Assembly (NCBI RefSeq): GCF_964204645.1
Contig: NC_134029.1
Coordinates: forward strand, 23,082,450-23,146,449
Length of the DNA: 64,000 bases
Reading direction: 5' to 3'
Origin: Tubulanus polymorphus
Lineage: Eukaryota > Nemertea > Palaeonemertea > Tubulaniformes > Tubulanidae
Shown here: piece by piece, positions 23,521 through 33,566 of the stretch
Numbering within the stretch: the first letter of the stretch is position 1
Layout of the letters: every line of letters starts with the position of its first letter
The notes under the pieces: model-generated
Seen by the model: the letters and a program-made list of their open reading frames with translations, nothing else
What the model was told of the DNA's origin: nothing
Databases searched by the model: none
Position numbers and translations under genes: made by a program

Positions 23521-23582
23521 TAGACTGGTTGCCTGTCCCATGCAATATCATCTAATTGAAGATAGAGACCGGTAACCAGTCT
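23521..23582. repeat. Hairpin repeat agactggttgcc, copy 1
   Basis: It begins tagactggttgcctgtccca and ends gatagagaccggtaaccagtct. The ends pair as an inverted repeat. A second copy is at 25601-25655 and a partial one (accggcaaccagtctagtc) at 61588-61606. Confidence 0.6.
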
Positions 23583-24484
23583 ACATAATATTTGGACGCT
23601 AACACGGAAGCGCTCCGGGTTTGAGCTTCTTGTCAATACTAACCTTTTCCTTCCACTTGTAATTCTCACACGCTAGACATTTTTTTCGGCAAATAAAGAT
23701 TTTTATCAGTTCAAAGCCGTGAACGCATTCGCTTCCATGTGGACACGAAGCATGACTGACAAGTAGGTGCAATGGACAATTCTACTATGGAAGACGGCAT
23801 GCCAGTTGCTAGTTGCCATTTGCTAGTTGGGCTTGTTGCCAATTGCTAGTTGTCAAATGCCACTTGCTAGTTGAAGATTTTTTTAATCCGTTCACGCTAG
23901 CGCCACCTCAATATATGTTTCCTTAGAGATATTTACCATAAGGCAAATCTATCACGTCAAATTAAATTTGATTTTAAGTAAAATCGTATAATTTATAAGT
24001 TTGCAAAATTTCAGTTTTCTTGTAAAAATAATGTTAATGAAATGAAATCAATGATTGATTATTTGAGAGAGTGAATTTGTTTTTGTGTCCAGTTTTAATG
24101 TTTATATGTTGGAGATATGTTATGCAGTTTTTTTTGTATAAACAGAATATCTTAAATCTCTCTTACATTGTCATTTGAAGAGTTGATATGATTGAATGCT
24201 TCATATTTCATGAAATAACCAAGTGTCACTTATGCCCAGTGACTTCATGAATGTCAAATTAATAGTCTTAGACATTCAGTCTAGTCCTAATTGTTGGTGT
24301 TTTATGGATCAAGGTTTACAATTCCGTGTGTAATTTTGTTATTTTCCTATTGATTCAAATTGTATGAATCAGTTGCAGTTGACATGTTTTTGGTGAATAA
24401 AACCTTGAAATACCTTCCATGATGTAGCATATGTGATATTAAAAGCTAGTAATCTTATATTTTGGATAATCTAAGTCATTAAAA

Positions 24485-24680
24485 GGCTAATGATAATACC
24501 TTGTTTTTCCTGATCGGTCGGGTCATTCATAAATCAATGAAATTTGTAATCAGTTAATTTCTATCTGCCGCGTCTGTTATGTTTAGCTTGATCATGATTT
24601 TAAATAAAGTAATGTAAGGTCTACGGTAGATATGCGGCCGGCCAGGTAAACGATTCATTAAATCTTACGCTTTCCAGGGT
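24485..24680. repeat. GATACCTTG-family MITE, copy 2 (degraded)
   Basis: It shows the family layout: ataccttgtttttcctgatcggtcgggtcat, then gcgtctgttatg, gatcatgattttaaataaagtaatgtaa and gcggccggccagg. The right terminal repeat is eroded. It is the same family as 8574-8792 and 35526-35747. Confidence 0.55.
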
Positions 24681-24786
24681 ATTCGGCCAGGTTTATCTCT
24701 GGTTTTAGTGCGGGGAGCCATGCACTCTCAGTTTAGGTCCATGGTTGTGTGCTATAGACGTTTCTCTTTTAGAGTCTATGCTTGGA

Positions 24787-24829
24787 CCATGGACGTATAA
24801 ACTCTAGTTTATAGTTTATATGTCCATGG
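24787..24829. repeat. ccatggacgtataaact palindrome, copy 2
   Basis: ccatggacgtataaact pairs with agtttatatgtccatgg as an almost perfect palindrome. A second copy is at 7618-7660, and a diverged one (acgtataatctagtttatacatccatg) near 5034-5060. Confidence 0.55.
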
Positions 24830-25117
24830 TTGGACTGTTTTTGAAATACAGTCCACGTGTTTGAGGAATTTAAATTATAACTCCTCGAGCATACCTGGCA
24901 TTTCGTATAATTGTTGTATGAGAGTAAATATAATTGTTCGAAACTCTTTGTTTTTTTAGTTAATTAGCTACTCTGAGTGATGAGTGATGCTATGTTCTGC
25001 CGATTCTTAAGATTCACTATGCTTGGATTTGCATAAACTAACACTAACTGACTCTGGCAGTAGACTCTTGGTTGCCAGAGACAATTCACATTAGTGTATG
25101 CAAAATCCGCTAATCCA

Positions 25118-25275
25118 CGGTACATCCTCTATTCAGCATCTGAACCACTCTGAATCAGTACCAGTTATTACTGGGTTCGAACCTGGGACAACCCTGTACA
25201 TCCTCTATTCAGCATCAGGACCACTCTGAATCAGTGTCAGTAATTACTAGGTTTCAAACCCGGGACACCCCTGTA
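25118..25275. repeat. Imperfect tandem duplication, ~75-bp unit
   Basis: The stretch tacatcctctattcagcatc..accactctgaatcag..agt(t/a)attactgggttcgaacctgggaca occurs twice, back to back. Each copy carries a ggttcgaacc-like box reminiscent of a tRNA B box, so a tRNA-derived SINE origin is possible but unproven. Confidence 0.45.
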
Positions 25276-25600
25276 CTCTATTCAGCAGTTAATCACCCAT
25301 GATCCCGACCTTCCAGTTAATCACCCCATAGCCCGACCCTACCAGTAAATCACCCATAGCCCGACCCTGCCAGTCGCCCCTGACCTGCAAATTTTGCTCT
25401 CCTAAGCTCAGAATACGTTCATTTGATGAATCTAGTTATGAACAAAATATAAGATGTTGTGCTTCATTGATGTATCGTTTGTTGGATTTAGACGCTGAAA
25501 TCTCCACGAGCTCTTCACTTGAAGTTGAAAGGTAGAGGATTTTTGCCCATCCTCCCCCAGGGAGGGATTCGAACCTGATGGCATCGAGATTGCCACGGTA

Positions 25601-25655
25601 TAGACTGGTTGCCTGTCCCATTCAATATGCAAGATAGAGACCGGTAACCAGTCTA
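25601..25655. repeat. Hairpin repeat agactggttgcc, copy 2
   Basis: tagactggttgcctgtccca is followed closely by gatagagaccggtaaccagtct. The sequence just to its left reads, on the minus strand, caggttcgaatccc, which resembles an RNA polymerase III B box. Confidence 0.55.
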
Positions 25656-25768
25656 GTGGTATCCTCGAATGACGTCACTGCCGCGAATTACGATTGTCGT
25701 TGCGTAATCACAGCGTAGCGTAATCACAGTTCAGTTGACACTCGCATCTCGATAACACTGGTGGCAGT

Positions 25769-28222
25769 ATGGTTGAAGGGCCAGGCTGTAAATTGAAAGG
25801 TGAAAAAATAAAGACAAAGTTCAATGGGGCAGTCGTGCATTCTGTTACTGGGACTGCTATTGAAAAAACATCGAAAAAGGTACGATATATTTTCCTGGAC
25901 CAAAGTCGGCAAAGTTTCATCTTTTTATTTTTTACGACTTGCTTATATTTTCAACATTTTATTAGGATAAGCCAATACCGTTTAATAAGAACTTCTATGC
26001 TCTTGTTGGACGAATGCTTGAAGATGTCAGGTCTTTAGGAAAAGAACTTTTCATGTTTTTCGGCGATATATGTTTAAGGTAAGGCAGAACGTTTCACAAC
26101 ACTTCATTATACTATTGCTGATTCTAATCAATAAGTTTTTACCCTTTATCGGTCATCCTTATTACCGAGATGGCGTATTTTACCGAGATGAACCGAGATG
26201 AAATTAAATATAACATATTTATTTATTCCTTATCAATTTTTACAATTGAAATCATATTATATCAGTAATAAATGCCTGCTGGATTCATATTTTACATATT
26301 TCGTCGGATGTTTTTGTAGAAAAATTTTTACGCCATCTCGGTAATAAGGATGACCCAGTTTTTATTGGTCAAATCATTTTCGATTCCAGGGTTCATTTTC
26401 TAATGGCTGGAAGTCATTGGGTGAATGGTAAGAAAGGAGACAGCGATCCTAGTAAACCGGCGGAGAAGCCAATACTCGAGATATTGCTTAATAACGATAA
26501 ACTATCATTTCACAAGTCTGCAGTAGAAATAAGGTAAATCCAATCTTATGTGCTTGATCTCTGTGCAGTCATGAACACGAGACAGTACGGTTCTTGATTG
26601 TACGTTTTCTTTATAGAAAGTCTTCCTTGTGTTTTGAACGCTATGAAAACTTGAAGCATCTGGATATCTGCTCCGCGATTTTCAATCATAAAGCGGCTGT
26701 ACAGTTAGTCATGCAACAGAAAGACAGACAAATCTGTGATATATTGTTAGATCAGGATATTTTACCTGGGGTTGGTAATATCATCAAAAATGAGGTCAGT
26801 TGCTCTGGAGATGGTATTTTTATTTTTGTTGGAAATTTTGTAATATCTTTTTTATCATCTACTTTTAGGGATTGTTTGACAGTGGAATCAAACCAGATGA
26901 ACAGGTACTGTAGGAATAAAACTAAATCTTTTTTGGGACTGAACTTCGAAATTCTGATCCGCCAATTATTATTTTATAGGTTGGCAAATTATCCGAAGCG
27001 CATGTTTCCCATCTGATACGCATGACAAGAGATTTTTCAATGCTTTTCTACAAGGTAAAAAATGAATTCTTATTGATTTGAATATGAAAAATAAAATCTA
27101 CAGGTTTAATGAAAGTATAACTATTTTGTATTTAGTGTAGGAAAACTGGTCAAGCTCTGAATAAGTATTATAAAGTCTATAATCAGAAGATTTGTAAGCA
27201 GTGTCAAAGTAAGATCGTTATTACGAGAATGGGTGACGATAATGATCGAATGACATACTTTTGTCCGCAATGTCAGAATAATGATCTCAAAGCCAGGTTT
27301 GTAAAGCATAAGGTTCATCAAATACCAGTCAAATTTGGTTGTCTTCATTTGGATGTATGTCATCACATTAACGTCCGAAGAGGCCCAGTCCCTATATTTC
27401 CAATTCAATTTACCAAATGTTAGTCATCATTTGGATATCATCAACATGATGATGCTTTCCGCTATGGCGACTTAAACAAGTTTGACTGTACTACCAAACT
27501 ACTAAATACTCTTCCCTGTAATTTTAAGTTCTCGTAATTATTTTTTTAGGACGCTCCCTAGCAAAAATTCATTGTTAGGCTGGGTCATCAATAGTCAAGA
27601 TGAACATAGCAGTGAGTGGACATGCCTTAAATGTACACTGATAAATCCAGCAACATCGTCTAATTGTCAAGCTTGCAATTCTCTGAAAACGGCTGCCAAT
27701 AAATCGAATACCGGACACGCTATTTCAAAATCAAACATTTTATCATCAAATGATAATCGTAAGAGACTAGTATCCGACGATATTCACCAACCTGATTCAA
27801 AGAGATTGAAACAAAATCCTGCTATACAAACGAGGAACGCGGAAAGCGGAAGCAAGATTCCATGCTGTAAAGGGCACAATGTGAAATGTTCTCTCCTTGA
27901 AGTTCGAAAACAAGGAGATAATTATAGACGCATGTTTTACGCGTGTAAACTACCTAAAGCTAAACAGTGCAACTTTTTCAAGGTATGCTTAATTGTACGA
28001 AGTTTATACAGATTTCGTGTTGTGAATAAGATGTCATTTTGATTTCTATAATTCTCATTCTAGTGGGCCGACGATGAATTTCCTTTATGCGAACATTCGA
28101 AACGATGTGTGATGAGGACAGTATTAAAACAAGGAGCAAATAACGGCAAGAAGTTCTTCGCTTGTAGTTTAAACAAAAATAAACAATGCAAATTCTTTCA
28201 GTGGGCAGAAGGTTATGATTGA
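25769..28222 (+). CDS. NEIL3: Endonuclease 8-like 3 (NEIL3 DNA glycosylase)
   Basis: Base-excision glycosylase of the Fpg/Nei family that removes oxidised bases and unhooks interstrand crosslinks at stalled forks in the nucleus (family knowledge). There are nine exons: 25769-25879, 25966-26078, 26390-26533, 26617-26794, 26869-26904, 26980-27054, 27136-27296, 27550-27982 and 28064-28222. The protein starts MVEGPG; Val2, exposed after Met removal, is the catalytic nucleophile typical of NEIL3 (Pro in NEIL1/2). A helix-two-turn-helix segment follows (DILPGVGNIIKNEGLFDSG), then the Nei zinc finger (CKQCQ..TYFCPQCQ), a RanBP2-type NZF finger (EWTCLKCTLINP..CQAC) and two GRF zinc fingers (CCKGHNVKCSLLEVRKQG.., CEHSKRCVMRTVLKQG..) ending FFQWAEGYD. 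The linker between NZF and GRF is shorter than in mammals. It converges with AASDH. Confidence 0.95.
26151..26355. repeat. MITE with near-perfect 27-bp terminal inverted repeats
   Basis: It begins ggtcatccttattaccgaga and ends tctcggtaataaggatgacc; the repeats extend to tggcgt/acgcca. It is about 205 bp, AT-rich in the middle, and inserted in NEIL3 intron 2. High arm identity suggests a recent insertion. Confidence 0.75.
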
Positions 28223-28281
28223 TTGAATACATTATTCAGAAGTAATGTGAATTTATTATGCTTCTTATATATTTTGTTCGG

Positions 28282-28287
28282 AATAAA
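28282..28287 (+). terminator. NEIL3 poly(A) signal
   Basis: AATAAA lies 60 bases after the stop codon, within the 195-bp gap to the AASDH stop. Confidence 0.6.
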
Positions 28288-28416
28288 TTAAATTGATTTT
28301 CAAGCAAACATTGCATCGGTTTTGTCCCTTTCTGTAATTGTGTAGAGTTCCACTTAGCAAGATGAGGCCGTACTAAAGGAAAGACACCTTCATAATATTA
28401 ACAAGTATAAAATTAG

Positions 28417-28422
28417 TTTATT
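28417..28422 (-). terminator. AASDH poly(A) hexamer overlapping the stop codon
   Basis: On the minus strand the coding end reads GTG CAA TAA ACT, so AATAAA spans the stop codon itself. If used, the 3' UTR is only about 20 bases long. Confidence 0.4.
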
Positions 28423-31400
28423 GCACTGAAAACTTTTGTATAAATGCATCGGCTTTACTTTCATCACCGACATATACGCCTAACCTGAAGCAGACAATGT
28501 TATTATCCCTGCAACCTACGACTAGGTGTCCGTCGTGAATAACTGGTGATGAAAACAACTGACCTGGACACGATAACTGAGTCATTAAACTACCACCTTG
28601 TAAAGATATAACGTATATAGTGCCTTCTGTTGATGAAATTATAACAGCAGGAACAGCGTGTGAAGAGCATTCGTTCGTATCGCTGCTTAAAATCAATTCA
28701 GCAATACAAGCAGACGAATACACGCTTGAATCTGTTTCGAATTTCCACAGTCTTTTCCCGGTTTTAGAATCGATACAATGAACGCATCGATCGTGAGATC
28801 CAATTACTGTATATTGCTGTTCGTTCCGTCCCGAGTATGAACACGGCGAGGAAAATATCGGTCCATCTGTTTGATAATTCCACAACTTGAAAAAAAATAA
28901 TCATTCAATATAACTGTATGGTGAAATAGGAAGAATTTCGCTTCAAGTAATCGTTTGCAATTTGTCAAATACCTTTTCACCAGAATGGCTGAAACAGTAG
29001 ATGTTTCTATCAACGCATCCAACCATTAAACCATCGGGAGTCGCTATAGGGGAAGAAAATATCGGTTTTCCAACATCCATACTCCAAAGAATGTCACCAT
29101 TTTTCTGAAATATATTATACGGGTAACTTATGAATATTTAATTGATTTGTTGCTGGTGTTAAATGCGTAGGTGAATAATGAGGTAAAACTCACAGGATTC
29201 ACAGCTGTTAACATACCACCTAACGTTCCAACATAAATAGAATAAGGCGTAGTTGAAAGACACGGAGATGAGAAAATACTACCATTTCTGAAATCTGTTT
29301 TCCACACATTTCTGCATTCCTGGAAAATATTATACATACGGTAACATCGATATACAGTCAAAGTGCGTAATAAGTCTATCGCTTGCCTAAATCCAACATT
29401 TTTCAGAAAACCAATTTTCTCAAATTTTATGAAAATACCAATCTTCATAACGCTGCCAATTTTGTAATAACGCCAGGTTTTCCATCAGTCCCAGCAATGG
29501 CGTTATAAAGGACTTTTACTGTGAATACAGAGAACCTTCAGCCATAAATGTGCTTTTTCGATGTGACTTGCAACATTTCTAAATTATCTTTACTTCATCG
29601 GTAAAGATGATACACAAACTATGACATCACATGCAAGTCCTCCATGCAACGTGTTCGTCGAAGAGAGTATCTGATTTTTCTACTTACAAAGATATCTAAA
29701 GCATAAAGACAGTTGTCATGGGACCCTATGTAGAAAAGACCTGTGATTTGGTCAGCTACGGGAGAACTTTTAATCGCATCGCCCGTTTGATATTTCCATT
29801 CAATATCTCCAGTTTCACTGTCCAGAACATAAACACAGCCATCATAACATCCTACAAACAAAAAGAGAAATGTAATGTAAGCTAAATTCGAACATGAAAC
29901 CTATCTATCATTTTTCATCTTACCGATGACAATGAATCTGCCGCACGGAGAAATAGCTGCTGAGGACTCGATGCGATCTCCTAGCGCTGTATTCCACAGT
30001 AGTTCACCCGTATCCATATTAACTGCACAGAATCGACGGGAGTGAGATCCTATGTAAACAACCCTACTGCAACTGAAAATATTTTTGAAACAACGAAAAC
30101 AGTTTTTCCAATTTCAGAATTAGCTGCGAGATCTCCAGATTTTCGAAGCGATTCTTACCATTTTTGAACAATTAAAGGTGAAGCATCGACGCACTTATCT
30201 GTGTTGTATTTCCAGTGTAAACTGTCGATAAGGTGAAGATTTTCTACAGTCCTTTGTTTGACTGCAGATTCACTAGTGATTGTGCCATAAACGCAACCGC
30301 TAGACCTACGACTTGATACATTAAAACTATGAGAATTTCGCTTGAAATGGCATTTAGGACACACATAATCCGTTAATTTCCTTCTTTTGATATCTGTCCG
30401 ATTCTCAACTGATATTTGCCTCTTATCCATAGACCGTTGATCAGAAGATTCCGATGTCACTGTCCAGATAACCTTTCCCAAAATATCTTTATTTTCTGAA
30501 TCTAAACTGTTTATTTCGCTGAAAATCTGTTCGATGTATGTCAAAATGTCAGCAAATGTTTGGTTTAGAATCTTATCGAGCAATAATGGGAATGAATGGA
30601 CAACTTGATGTTGAAATTGTTCCACAAGTTGGACGGCTTGAAGAGATGTTCCTCCTTGAAGAATAAACTGATCGTTCCATGCAGCATTCCGTCCCAGTAG
30701 ATCCTAAAGAGAATCCCAAGATTCTACGGTAGTTTCATTGGAAATTCATCAAGCATCTGTTTTAACGATAAAATTGGAATAGTCCATAACATGAAAAACT
30801 CACCGACCAGATCCCAGAGAAAACCTTTTTAGGATCAGTACAAGACTGAACGTGTCTTCTTTCAGCTGAACGCATCAGCGTATTCTTATCTATCTTTCCT
30901 GAAAAATGAAGTACCTTTTCATAAGAATTTCAGCAACAGCAGACAATTCGAAGTACAGCTTATTATCTAAGATGTATTTACGTTAAATCTCTGATACAAA
31001 CCATGATTTGTGATCGGAATTTCTTGAACAAAATGAACCCGGTCTGGTAGTGCATGAACGGTCAAATGACTAGCGAGTAACTTCATGATACTTTCACAAG
31101 ATTTCACATCTCCAGAAGCCGAGAACATCTTGATGAATAGATGAATCGTACCTTTGTGATGTACGACCACTGCAGTCTGCACACTCGGTAGGTATTTGTA
31201 CAATAACTATAAAAGTAGGAAGGGATACATACCGGTAGTACGGAAATAATTCTCAGCGAAAAATTTATGAAATACTGGTAAGACTGAATTTTTGAAACTC
31301 ACTGATTCGATATGATTCAAGTTTACCCGTTTGCCATTGCGTTTAATAACATCATCACAGCGACCCAAATAAATAACTGAACCTTCAGATAAAATCTTAA

Positions 31401-33132
31401 CTTCATCTCCAGAATCTCTCATTGTACAGGAATCCACTTCATCATTTATGACACAACATCTTTCACCACCTAAATATATATTATTAATTTCCTACACAGA
31501 TACGCTTCAGTGTGGATTTAGATGTTTGACTTAAAGCTCACCAATAAACAATCTTCCTAATCCTTCAGTGATTACTCCTCCTAGTTCATCTCTAACTTCT
31601 AAAACTGTGTTCGACAAAACTTCTCCGAGATATACAGGAGCATCGCTGTTTAACGGAAAATATATTTTGATTTAGGGAATTATGTAAAATAAACGACAGG
31701 AGATGCAATAGAATTTCACAAATGATTTACCTATGAAGGTCTACACGATGACATGTAGCCCAACTCGACACCTCCGTTATGCCGTATATATTGTAAATCA
31801 GAGTCTCGTTTCTCTCATGTTTCATTCGGAGTAGAGTCGATTTTTCCGGACACTGTTCCCCACCAAGAGCCAAAACTTTCAGATTTGAATTACGACCGAG
31901 TATTGAACTTCGAAGTTTGGTCGCATTAAAAGTTGATAGCAACGACGGAGTGACCTAAAACAAATATTCCACGTTATAAGATACATGCCTGGATTTACTC
32001 GAATAAACTCAAAGAGAAGATTTAGAAACCTGTAAATGTGTCACACTTTGTTTTATCAGAACATCCAGTAACTTATCCGGCATAGATTTTAACGCAGTTG
32101 GGACCATGACTAGAGTAGCTCCACTAGACAATGCTAGAAATATCTCCACAACACTTGGATCAAACGTCATTGGCGCAGCATTGAATATTCGACAGTCATT
32201 TTTCACCTTAAAAATTCTCCTGTAAAAATACCAAAAATACTTAAAAAATCAGTTTTCCAAACGTTTACAAATGTATGAATATGCAAAGTATGTGTATAGC
32301 AAATATATACCTGAAATCCAGAATGTTTGGCACAATGCAGCTGTGCGGTACTCGGACAATTTTTGGCTCACCAGTCGTACCAGATGTTGTGATTGCATAA
32401 GCTATATTCTGGTTCCTATTCTTGGTAATTGACGATACACCTGACGTTCCAAACTTCAATAAAACCACACCTAGATGTTTTAAATAGTCGACTTCAATGG
32501 CTGTTGTGTTTGAATTTTGAATCCATGACAGCTGAAATGTACATGATTTATTTCATAAAAATCCTGTATCTTTATTTGAAATTGCCAGAGGGGTAACAGA
32601 CCGCAGCTTACCTCAATACACTCAATGTCAACAACAAGGAATCGGATTTGCAGTCTTTTGATCAAATTCAGTTGATAATCACTAGAATTATTTTTGTCAA
32701 GGAAGATAAAAGCAGCTGGAAGCTTGAGAACCCTATTGAATGTGAAAAGGTACAATTGCAGTATATGTCAGGGCTTCACTGTTTAACACTCATGAGACCA
32801 CAAACACACTCACCCTAAGATAAGTGATACAGCCACAGGTCCAGCATCAGATACAATAAAAGCTACCATTTCGTGGTCTCTTATTTCTAGACAAAGGGCA
32901 TCTTTGATCTGTAAATAAAAGAATACATATTGGTAGCCTAAGCGTAGTTTGATGACAAAAGTAGGGTAATTAGCGGGACAATGCTTACACTTTGAGCATT
33001 TTGTAGAAGTTGACTATAAGTCATACAACATTGAGAAACACCATTTGTATACGTGATGGCAAGATTTTCCTGAAACTCAGTGGACACGCAATCATCAAGG
33101 CGTCTGTCCGCACTAATCTGAATCATATTCAT
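28418..33132 (-). CDS. AASDH: AASDH: beta-alanine-activating enzyme (acyl-CoA synthetase family member 4)
   Basis: Adenylate-forming enzyme with a carrier domain and a C-terminal PQQ/WD-like beta-propeller. It has been proposed to activate beta-alanine; its cellular role is still poorly defined (family knowledge). There are sixteen exons: 32989-33132, 32814-32908, 32612-32732, 32311-32531, 32030-32219, 31731-31954, 31542-31645, 31303-31469, 31002-31206, 30804-30898, 30159-30703, 29924-30072, 29688-29851, 29194-29319, 28973-29103 (28973-29104 restores phase) and 28418-28885; about 1049 residues against 1098 in human. Adenylation motifs are visible: TTSGTTGEPKIVRVPH, MTFDPSVVEIFLALSSG, NIYGITEVSSW, YLGRCDDVIKRNGKRVN and the GKIDK lysine loop. 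The carrier site reads LQGGTSLQA, with the phosphopantetheine Ser kept. Propeller repeats such as YVLDSETGDIEWKYQTGD, IKSSPVA and YIGSHDNCLYALD follow. The start Met precedes NMIQISADRR; an acceptor lies 20 bases upstream, so a leader exon exists. Confidence 0.93.
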
Positions 33133-33566
33133 TTCACTTCGGACAGGCTTCCCCTGAAAGAGATGTAATTATACAAACAATGGATTTATTTTCAATTGCT
33201 CATTAACACACACAATTCAAAATGTGAAATATTCAAACCAGTACCCGCTGTAATATATTTGATTTGATTTGCGTTGAAAACACCGATCTCGACACCGGGT
33301 CCCGTTTTCTCAGTGAATACTTCACTTTACTCGATACAAAATGAAACAGAAACAATACAATTGATTACATTCTTCATATACATATTTAGGTGAGATGAAG
33401 AGCGATACTTTAAAGTGTATTTAGCCAGCTAGAAGGACAGTGTCCTACTGGAAAGAAGTTTTCAGCGGTTTGTTGCGGTAAATAGTGCACCAATTTCTGA
33501 TACAGCCGCGACGCATCAATTTTGTGATATTTTTATGAGCACTTAATATGTAAAATATGCATTAAA
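33133..33566. promoter_or_regulatory. Divergent promoter region, AASDH / DOLK
   Basis: The start codons of the two genes are 434 bases apart and face away from each other. An AASDH leader exon begins its 3' acceptor-side boundary near 33153, so the true promoter is between there and 33566. No clear TATA box is seen. Confidence 0.45.

Larger units (their letters stand above)
23110..25768. other. Intergenic region NDUFC2-NEIL3, repeat-rich
   Basis: I see no convincing coding exon. It contains two copies of an agactggttgcc/ggtaaccagtct hairpin (23521-23582 and 25601-25655), a degraded MITE copy at 24485-24680, the palindrome at 24787-24829, an imperfect tandem duplication near 25118-25275, and short degenerate repeats near 23800-23870 (ttgctagttg) and 25288-25375 (cccgaccctgccag). 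Confidence 0.6.

Noticed and set aside
27121-27408. Minus-strand frame over a NEIL3 exon
   Set aside because: It is antisense to the zinc-finger exon, which is clearly coding on the plus strand.
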